NCBI GenBank assembly: GCA_017935525.1
Contig: JAGBHJ010000035.1
Coordinates: 1 to 5,303 of the forward strand
DNA: 5,303 bases
Direction: 5' to 3'
From: Clostridia bacterium
Lineage (GTDB): Bacteria > Bacillota > Clostridia > HGM11327
The notes beneath the pieces are model-generated. The model was not told the origin of the DNA. It saw only the letters and a list, made by a program, of their open reading frames with translations, and made no database searches. Positions 1 to 5,303 of the stretch are shown one piece after another. The number at the start of each line of letters is the position of its first letter. The stretch's first letter is position 1. The position numbers and the translations under genes are program-made.

Positions 1-1
1 G

Positions 2-820
2 TTTAATATGCCCGACCCTTTGGGCAGAGTGATCAATATCGACGGCAGAGAGGTGTATTTTCCCCCGTGCATGGGTGCGTTTGTAGGTGCGGACATTACG
101 TCGGCAATACTTTCGGCAGGACTGTGCAGGGAGGACAACACGGCAATGCTTTGCGATATCGGTACAAACGGCGAGATGGCACTGTGGCATGGCGGAAAGC
201 TTTTTGTCACTTCTACGGCGGCAGGCCCAGTGTTTGAGGGCGCGGGGATAGAATGCGGATGCATGGGCGTTGACGGCGCTATCGATAAGGTCAGTGCAGA
301 AAACGGTATGCTGAGTATCAGCACTATCGGACAAAAAGAGCCTGTCGGCATTTGCGGCTCGGGCGTTGTGGACGCTGTTGCGGCAGGGCTGGAGCTGGGG
401 TTGATAGATAAAAACGGCACGTTAAGCGACGACATATACTTTTTTGGTGACGTCAGGCTGACACAATCGGACGTAAGATGCGTTCAGCTGGCAAAGTCCG
501 CAATTATATCGGGTATATACACACTGGCAAAGAGAGCAGGGGTCATCAAGGTTGACAAATTCTGTATTGCAGGTGGCTTTGGCAGTCATCTGAATGTGGA
601 AAGCGGTGCAAAGATAGGCTTACTTCCCAAGGATGCAGTTGGTAAGGCGGATGTGCTGGGCAATGCGGCGCTGGCAGGGGCTGCAGAGCTTTTGCTGGAC
701 GTGGGCAAGCGAGCGTCTGCGGAATGGATCGCTGGCAATGCAGAGGGGATAAACCTTGGCGGTGACGTCGTGTTTAATAAATTTTATATGGAAAATATGG
801 CCTTTTTGGCATATAAATAA
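2..820 (+). CDS. RACo-type corrinoid activation protein, ASKHA (DUF4445-like) C-terminal domain, 5' partial
   Basis: The reading frame is open from the window edge, so the start is missing; numbering here runs from the first visible Met (base 8). The visible 270 residues match the C-terminal actin/Hsp70-like (ASKHA) ATPase domain of reductive activators of corrinoid proteins. These cytoplasmic enzymes use ATP to drive electron transfer that returns oxidised Co(II) corrinoid of a methyltransferase system to active Co(I). Recognisable pieces in order are GAFVGADITSAIL (23-35), the nucleotide-binding loop CDIGTNGEMAL (49-59), STAAGPVFEGAGIECG (69-84), GICGSGVVDAV (114-124), the glycine-rich CIAGGFGSHLN (186-196) and LGNAALAGAAELLL (217-230). 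The C-terminus, FYMENMAF, resembles the usual end of the family. Relatives usually carry an N-terminal 2Fe-2S ferredoxin domain, which would lie upstream and cannot be seen. No corrinoid protein or methyltransferase is in view, so the substrate is unknown. The family call is confident; the role in this cell is inferred. Confidence 0.87.
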   Translation, partial: FNMPDPLGRVINIDGREVYFPPCMGAFVGADITSAILSAGLCREDNTAMLCDIGTNGEMALWHGGKLFVTSTAAGPVFEGAGIECGCMGVDGAIDKVSAENGMLSISTIGQKEPVGICGSGVVDAVAAGLELGLIDKNGTLSDDIYFFGDVRLTQSDVRCVQLAKSAIISGIYTLAKRAGVIKVDKFCIAGGFGSHLNVESGAKIGLLPKDAVGKADVLGNAALAGAAELLLDVGKRASAEWIAGNAEGINLGGDVVFNKFYMENMAFLAYK

Positions 821-823
821 AAA

Positions 824-830
824 GAAAGGG
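824..830 (+). promoter_or_regulatory. Ribosome binding site of the Ca2+-ATPase gene
   Basis: The purine run GAAAGGG sits 11 bases before the GTG at 842, inside the 21-base gap after the upstream stop. It supports the GTG start. The same frame is closed by the upstream gene's TAA at 818-820, and the next in-frame ATG encodes Met59, already within the first membrane segment. No ATG start can therefore give a complete protein. Confidence 0.65.
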
Positions 831-841
831 ATAAATCTAAG

Positions 842-3529
842 GTGAAAGAGTATTTATCGAAGATCGCCGATGTGCTTTCAGAGCAGAATACCACATCGGA
901 CGGCTTGACTTCGGCAGAGGCTTTGTCCAGACAGGAAAAGTACGGACTTAACAAGCTGAAGGAAGGCAAAAAGGAAAGCCTGCTTCACAGATTTTTGAAG
1001 CAGTTTGTTGACCCCATGACTATCATACTCCTTGTGGCGGCGGGCATTTCCGCAGTGCTTACTGTGTATGAAAACGTGGTCGAGCATGCGGGTGAATTCC
1101 CGTCAGACGTTATTATCATCCTGGCGGTGGTAATAATCAACGCAGTTCTTGGTGTGGTGCAGGAAAGCAAGGCGGAAGCGGCTATTGCTGCATTGCAGGA
1201 GATCGCGGCGGCAACGTCCAAGGTCATTCGTGACGGCAAGCAGCTGACAGTAAGAAGTGAGGAGCTTGTTCCCGGCGATATAATCGTTCTGGAGGCGGGT
1301 GACGCAGTTCCTGCAGATGCAAGGATCATCGAATGCGCAAGCATGAAGGTGGAGGAGGCGGCGCTTACGGGTGAATCCGTTCCCGTCACAAAGCAGTCAG
1401 AGGTCCTTGATGCTGAGGACGGAAAGGAAGTACCTCTTGGCGACAGAAAGAACATGGTATACATGGGTAGTACCGTTGTTTACGGCAGAGGCAAGGCGGT
1501 TGTTGTTGGCACTGGTATGGATACGGAGATGGGTAAGATCGCAGATGCGCTTACACAGGCTCAGGAGTCCAAAACTCCCTTGCAGATCAAGCTGGCACAG
1601 CTTTCCAAGGTGCTTACTTATCTTGTTATCGGCATAAGCGTCGTTATATTCATTATCTCATTGATAATGGCGGACAGCTTTTCGTTTAAGGTAGTGCTGG
1701 ATACGTTTATGGTTGCGGTTTCGCTGGCGGTTGCGGCTATTCCCGAGGGCTTGGCAACGGTGGTTACCATCGTGCTTTCCATCGGTGTAACAAATATGTC
1801 AAAGCGCAATGCCATCATCAGAAAGATGACTGCGGTTGAGACTCTGGGCTGCACACAGATAATCTGCTCCGATAAAACGGGTACTCTTACACAGAACAAG
1901 ATGACTGTCGTTGACCATTTTGGCAGCGACGAAAGAGTAACTGCAAACGCAATGTCCCTTTGCTCCGACGCTGAAACAGACGTTGACACAAAGGATGCAG
2001 TTGGCGAGCCTACGGAGTGTGCGCTGGTAAACTATGCGTACAAGCTGGGCTTGGATAAGAACGAGCAGAAAAACGTGCTGGTGAGAATTGGCGAGGTGCC
2101 CTTTGACTCCGGCAGAAAGATGATGACAACTGTCCACAGAGACCCCAACGGCGCTCTGGTGCAGTTTACAAAGGGTGCGCCCGACGTTGTGCTCAGCAGA
2201 TGCGTTGCTATCTACGACAACGGCGAGACTCTCCCCATGACGCAGGAGATAATGGACGGCATTATTGCGGCAAACAAGGGTATGGCTGACTCTGCGCTGA
2301 GAGTATTGGCTGTTGCCATGAAGACACTTGACGCAGAGCCAGAGGTATATGAGCCCGAGGCGGTGGAAAACGACCTGGTATTTGTAGGCTTGGTTGGTAT
2401 GATCGACCCTGTAAGACCCGAGGTAAAGCCTGCTATTGACGAGTGCCGCGGCGCAGGCATCCGCCCCATTATGATCACGGGTGACCACAGAGATACAGCC
2501 GCAGCGATCGCTATGCAGCTGGGCATTATTGACGACCCCTCCCAGGCTATTACGGGTGCGGAGCTTGACAAGATATCCGACGAGGAGTTTGAAACAAAGG
2601 TTGAGCAGTATTCCGTTTATGCCCGCGTTCAGCCTGAGCACAAGACAAGAATAGTAAACGCATGGAGAAAGAAGGGCAAGGTTACCGCTATGACGGGTGA
2701 CGGCGTAAACGATGCTCCCTCCATCAAGAATGCCGATATCGGCGTTGGCATGGGTATTACGGGTACTGACGTTACAAAGAACGTTGCCGACATGATACTT
2801 GCAGACGACAATTTTGCAACCATTGTTTCCGCAGTTGGCGAGGGAAGACGTATCTACGACAACATCAGAAAGGCTATCCAGTTCCTTTTGGCATCAAACC
2901 TGGCAGAGGTACTCTCCATCTTTATTGCTACGTTGATGGGCTTTACTATATTCCAGCCCCAGCATCTGCTGTGGATCAACCTTATAACTGACTGCTTCCC
3001 TGCCTTGGCGCTGGGTATGGAAAAGCCCGAAAAGGACATAATGACACGTATGCCCAGAAAGGCAGACGAGGGTATTTTTGCAGGCGGTCTTGGCTTTGCG
3101 GTGGCTTATCAGGGTGCGCTCGTAACACTCATTACGCTTGTCTCCTACTTTATAGGAAGAGACGTTCTGTTTGCAAAGCACGCGGCAGAAGCTGCAACAT
3201 TGGGTTATACAGCAGCAGATCTTGGTACTTCAATGGCGTTCCTTACCTTGTCAATGTGTGAGATCTGCCATTCCTTCAACATGAGGTCAATGCACGGCTC
3301 CATCTTTAAGATGAAATCTCACAATATGTGGCTGTGGGGTGCAGCGGTGGTATCCTTCCTTGCAACTACGTTGGTGGTTGAGGTGCCCTTCCTTGCAGAG
3401 GTATTTGAGTTTGCAAGACTTGATTTGAGCGAATACGCTATTGCGTTTGGCCTTGCGGTATCCGTTATCCCGATAGTGGAGCTGACAAAGCTTGTTTACA
3501 GAATTATTCATAAGCACGACAAGGCGTAA
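842..3529 (+). CDS. P-type Ca2+-transporting ATPase (type II, SERCA/PMCA-like)
   Basis: An ATP-driven cytoplasmic-membrane pump, most likely exporting Ca2+. The 895 residues are a normal full length for bacterial members. The order is: N-terminal cation-ATPase domain (about 1-55); M1 57-76 and M2 88-107; actuator domain with TGES (176-179); M3 258-276; M4 287-314 with PEGL (301-304); phosphorylation motif DKTGT with Asp344 as the phosphorylated residue; nucleotide-binding FDSGRK (421-426) and KGAPD (444-448); TGD (546-548); hinge TGDGVNDAP (618-626); then M5 about 680-702, M6 709-727, M7 750-771, M8 796-811, M9 829-846 and M10 865-886. Candidate Ca2+ ligands are Val297, Ala298, Ile300, Glu302, Asn686, Glu689, Asn713, Thr716, Asp717 and Glu807, aligned with SERCA from memory. 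The protein ends nine residues after M10, so it lacks the calmodulin-binding tail of animal PMCA. There is no CPC motif, so it is not a heavy-metal P1B pump. The start is GTG, 22 bases after the preceding stop. Transport of Mn2+ or another cation is possible but less likely. Confidence 0.95.
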   Translation: MKEYLSKIADVLSEQNTTSDGLTSAEALSRQEKYGLNKLKEGKKESLLHRFLKQFVDPMTIILLVAAGISAVLTVYENVVEHAGEFPSDVIIILAVVIINAVLGVVQESKAEAAIAALQEIAAATSKVIRDGKQLTVRSEELVPGDIIVLEAGDAVPADARIIECASMKVEEAALTGESVPVTKQSEVLDAEDGKEVPLGDRKNMVYMGSTVVYGRGKAVVVGTGMDTEMGKIADALTQAQESKTPLQIKLAQLSKVLTYLVIGISVVIFIISLIMADSFSFKVVLDTFMVAVSLAVAAIPEGLATVVTIVLSIGVTNMSKRNAIIRKMTAVETLGCTQIICSDKTGTLTQNKMTVVDHFGSDERVTANAMSLCSDAETDVDTKDAVGEPTECALVNYAYKLGLDKNEQKNVLVRIGEVPFDSGRKMMTTVHRDPNGALVQFTKGAPDVVLSRCVAIYDNGETLPMTQEIMDGIIAANKGMADSALRVLAVAMKTLDAEPEVYEPEAVENDLVFVGLVGMIDPVRPEVKPAIDECRGAGIRPIMITGDHRDTAAAIAMQLGIIDDPSQAITGAELDKISDEEFETKVEQYSVYARVQPEHKTRIVNAWRKKGKVTAMTGDGVNDAPSIKNADIGVGMGITGTDVTKNVADMILADDNFATIVSAVGEGRRIYDNIRKAIQFLLASNLAEVLSIFIATLMGFTIFQPQHLLWINLITDCFPALALGMEKPEKDIMTRMPRKADEGIFAGGLGFAVAYQGALVTLITLVSYFIGRDVLFAKHAAEAATLGYTAADLGTSMAFLTLSMCEICHSFNMRSMHGSIFKMKSHNMWLWGAAVVSFLATTLVVEVPFLAEVFEFARLDLSEYAIAFGLAVSVIPIVELTKLVYRIIHKHDKA

Positions 3530-3554
3530 GAAGTAACATGTGACATAAAATATT

Positions 3555-3594
3555 ACTCACGGCTATGGAATCATTCCGCAGCCGTGAGTTTTTT
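3555..3594 (+). terminator. Rho-independent terminator of the Ca2+-ATPase gene
   Basis: A 10-bp stem, ACTCACGGCT (3555-3564) with AGCCGTGAGT (3580-3589), is extended by an inner GGAA/TTCC pairing (3567-3570 with 3574-3577) across a two-by-two internal mismatch, closing on a three-base loop. Six T residues follow (3589-3594, the first also in the stem). It begins 26 bases after the pump's stop codon, and the T run lies on the + strand, so it ends the activator/pump transcript. Confidence 0.9.
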
Positions 3595-3620
3595 ATATAT
3601 TGATCTATTACAGGGGAAAG

Positions 3621-3655
3621 AAAACCGCCCACCTTATAACAAGGTGGGCGGTTTT
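3621..3655 (-). terminator. Rho-independent terminator of the beta-helix gene, possibly bidirectional
   Basis: A perfect 15-bp inverted repeat pairs AAAACCGCCCACCTT (3621-3635) with AAGGTGGGCGGTTTT (3641-3655) around the five-base loop ATAAC. Read on the minus strand, the hairpin ends in TTTT and continues as CTTTCCCC, giving a U-rich tail; it starts 28 bases past the minus-strand gene's TAA. On the + strand the tail is only TTTT followed by GATCATG, so it would act there as a weaker back-up to the terminator at 3555-3594. The direction is inferred from the tails. Confidence 0.85.
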
Positions 3656-3682
3656 GATCATGCTTGATCGTATGTTTCTGAT

Positions 3683-5302
3683 TTAATTATAAGCTGTGCC
3701 GTTGAATGTGCCTGTACCGAGGATCGTGATGTTTTCTTCGCCTGTGATCTCACCGGTAATGTCAACTGTGAATCCACTCAGATCAAGAACGATTGCATCG
3801 CTTACATCAAGTGTGTCAATCGTGATATCATCAAGTAGAACGATAGTTGCGTCATTATCGTTTTCAATAAACCAGTCAACAGCATCCTGCAGAGAAATGA
3901 ATGACAAGAAAGAATCTCCTTCCACACTTGTGTCAAAATCGATCTTTGCAACAGATCTTTCGTCAAAGACGATTCCAATGATCTCTGCTGTACCATCAAT
4001 GTTGATTTCTGCTCTGTCAACACTGTTTTTGATTGCTCTCGGGCTAGCAGTCGTTTCGTTTGTATAAGCTGCAGCGATCCTGCCACCTGTAATGTTGATC
4101 GTTGTGCCTGAAGCAGAAGCGGTTGTATCCAAATTCAAGCTTATAGTAGCGCCTACACCTCCTGCGGTGTCTGACTCGCACTCAGTATAGAATATACAAT
4201 CCGTGATGTTGATCACGCTGTTCTCACCCCATACGTTCACGGCGATATAGCTTGTTTCTGCAACACATTCTGTAAGGTTTACCTGTACACCTATGGATGA
4301 ACCGGGAAGGTTGATTCCGTAGTTAATGTTACCGAGGATCTCAACCTTATTAAGTGTCAAAGTGCTCTTTGCGTTGTAGCTTACACCGCGCTCGCACCAG
4401 CTTGCTGTACAGTCGATGGTGAGGTCGTTAATTTCAAGATCAACATCGGGGGATGTACTTGACACGTCTATTGCACGGTCAGCGCCGCTGTATGTAAGAG
4501 TGTGTCCGTTACCGTTGATAACTGTATCTACGGTTATAGCCAGCTTATTGCTGATCGTGATATCATTTTTAAGATCTATAACCAATGCGGACGTTGCATT
4601 TGCCAAAAGGGTCTGCAATTCAGCCGCTGTTGAAACAGCAATACCAAGCTTTTCTGCACTGTGAATTATTGTAAAGTTAGAGAAGCTTGCAGTAGCAAGA
4701 GTGATATCGCCCGTTGCGGGGTCATAGTAGAACTCGTTGTGAGCATCAACTTCCGAAGCAGATGCAACTGCTGTCATCTGAACACCGTCATGGAACATTA
4801 TAACGCCCGTCAGGTTCTTTTCTACCTCACCCTTAAGAGTGATAGTGATGGGAATATTGTTGCTTTCGTCAACCTCGGGGATATTGATGTTAAATACGTA
4901 AACGTTGCTGCTGTCGCCTGTTTCGATAGTAACGTTACCGGATTCTGCCTCCTCGGAGCCAAGCTGCTCAACGTTCAACGTGAGAGACGTTGTGCTGCTT
5001 TCAACCTTGTCCGCGCTGATAACAACGCCGTTGGGGAGCTGTGCAGAAACTGTCTGGGACTGTGATTCCACGGTTACGCTGTTCTCGGAGCTGTTTGACG
5101 TATCAATAACGAATGTGTCATTATTACCGGGAGCAACGTTAATATTTTCAACAGTAACCTTTGTGGTTGTGGGGAGGAGCACCTTCTGCGTTACAACGGA
5201 TGAGTCCGTCATTGTAAACGTGAATACGATGTATTCGTGGTTGCCCTCTGTCTTGCGGGTAACGTTTATGGATGCAATGCCAACGCCGGCGAGACCCTGG
5301 TC
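3683..5302 (-). CDS. Probable secreted/surface protein with beta-sandwich region and right-handed parallel beta-helix, 5' partial
   Basis: The frame stays open to the right edge, 30 codons beyond the first visible Met (base 5212), so that Met is almost surely internal; 539 C-terminal residues are visible. Numbering from that Met, residues 1-185 are rich in Thr, Ser, Val and Asn, look like stacked beta-sandwich domains, and end in a strand motif FYYDPATGDITLATASFSNF (161-180). From about 190, short repeating strands such as DLKNDITI, DTVINGNGHTLT, INDLTIDC, STLTLNKVEIL and SVINITDCIFY resemble the coils of a pectate-lyase-like right-handed beta-helix, a fold used by polysaccharide-active enzymes and adhesins. 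No catalytic residues can be assigned. The composition is strongly acidic, as in exported proteins. The C-terminus shows no LPXTG motif, SLH domain, dockerin or hydrophobic tail, so any signal peptide or anchor must be N-terminal and out of view. Five cysteines (268, 273, 316, 339, 345) cluster in the helix. The specific function is unknown. Confidence 0.82.
   Translation of the reverse strand, partial: DQGLAGVGIASINVTRKTEGNHEYIVFTFTMTDSSVVTQKVLLPTTTKVTVENINVAPGNNDTFVIDTSNSSENSVTVESQSQTVSAQLPNGVVISADKVESSTTSLTLNVEQLGSEEAESGNVTIETGDSSNVYVFNINIPEVDESNNIPITITLKGEVEKNLTGVIMFHDGVQMTAVASASEVDAHNEFYYDPATGDITLATASFSNFTIIHSAEKLGIAVSTAAELQTLLANATSALVIDLKNDITISNKLAITVDTVINGNGHTLTYSGADRAIDVSSTSPDVDLEINDLTIDCTASWCERGVSYNAKSTLTLNKVEILGNINYGINLPGSSIGVQVNLTECVAETSYIAVNVWGENSVINITDCIFYTECESDTAGGVGATISLNLDTTASASGTTINITGGRIAAAYTNETTASPRAIKNSVDRAEINIDGTAEIIGIVFDERSVAKIDFDTSVEGDSFLSFISLQDAVDWFIENDNDATIVLLDDITIDTLDVSDAIVLDLSGFTVDITGEITGEENITILGTGTFNGTAYN
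3758..4648 (-). repeat. Two diverged copies of a beta-helix entry module within the surface protein
   Basis: Two segments share one plan. The first (4493-4648) runs AAELQTLLANATSALVIDLK, then NDITI and a strand leading to the turn INGNGHTLT. The second (3758-3904) runs SLQDAVDWFIENDNDATIVL, then DDITI and the turn LDLSGFTVDI. Each has a short amphipathic helix beginning with LQ, a hydrophobic strand, an (N/D)DITI strand, a spacer strand and a 'G-x-T' strand. This is seen at protein level by eye only; no DNA-level identity is apparent. It could be an old internal duplication or simply the common start of this fold. Confidence 0.5.
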
Positions 5303-5303
5303 A

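Noticed and set aside
818..842. Possible readthrough fusion of the corrinoid activator and the pump, since both share one frame
   Set aside because: A normal TAA, a ribosome binding site and a GTG placed exactly where the pump family begins all indicate two separate proteins.
985..1464. Minus-strand open frame of 159 codons over the pump's N-terminal half
   Set aside because: Low-complexity Ser/Thr/Ala-rich translation opposite the actuator-domain coding sequence; no ribosome binding site or family resemblance.
1799..2641. Long open frame (280 codons) on the minus strand inside the Ca2+-ATPase gene
   Set aside because: It lies wholly antisense to a full-length pump with every family motif. 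Its translation is rich in Cys, His and Leu with no recognisable domain, as expected for the complement of a real gene.
3655..3669. TGATCATGCTTGATC, a near repeat of TGATC that might be an operator or attachment site
   Set aside because: It is short and falls in the 3' flank of a terminator with no integrase or regulator nearby. Chance is the simpler explanation.
3696..4067. Plus-strand open frame opposite the end of the beta-helix gene
   Set aside because: The Ser/Val-rich translation mirrors the antisense of repeated Asp/Ile/Thr codons. It has no promoter or convincing start context, and the minus-strand frame has clear protein-level structure.
5210..5212. ATG on the minus strand as the true start of the surface protein
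   Set aside because: The frame continues open for 30 further codons to the edge with the same beta-rich composition, there is no signal peptide after this Met, and no convincing ribosome binding site precedes it. It is an internal Met.

Overview
The window holds three protein-coding genes, two of them cut by its edges, and one compact intergenic region. The protein families and the style of the terminators suggest an anaerobic Gram-positive bacterium of the Clostridia, perhaps a gut member of the Oscillospiraceae/Ruminococcus kind. This placement is an inference from protein flavour and not a computed assignment.

Layout. Positions 2-820 (+) carry the C-terminal ATPase-like (ASKHA) part of a RACo-type reductive activator of corrinoid proteins; its start lies left of the window. 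After a 21-base gap comes a complete 895-residue P-type Ca2+-transporting ATPase (842-3529, +) with a GTG start. It shows every catalytic motif and, by alignment from memory with SERCA, all side-chain ligands of both Ca2+ sites. Positions 3530-3682 hold two strong hairpins. The first is a classical terminator for the pump gene. The second, a perfect 15-bp stem, most likely ends the opposing gene and may work in both directions. Positions 3683-5302 (-) carry the C-terminal 539 residues of a large, acidic, probably exported protein: a beta-sandwich-like region followed by a right-handed parallel beta-helix. Its start lies right of the window.

How the genes relate. The corrinoid activator and the Ca2+ pump share strand and frame with no promoter or terminator visible between them, so they are probably co-transcribed, though I know of no direct functional link. 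The beta-helix gene is convergent and a separate transcription unit. I see no CRISPR array, tRNA, rRNA, insertion sequence or phage gene. I also see no clearly new biological system. The points most worth a second look are the C-terminus of the surface protein (a beta-helix that appears to restart and then stop, with no anchor), the intact two-site Ca2+ signature of the pump, and the unexplained pairing of corrinoid activator and Ca2+ pump.
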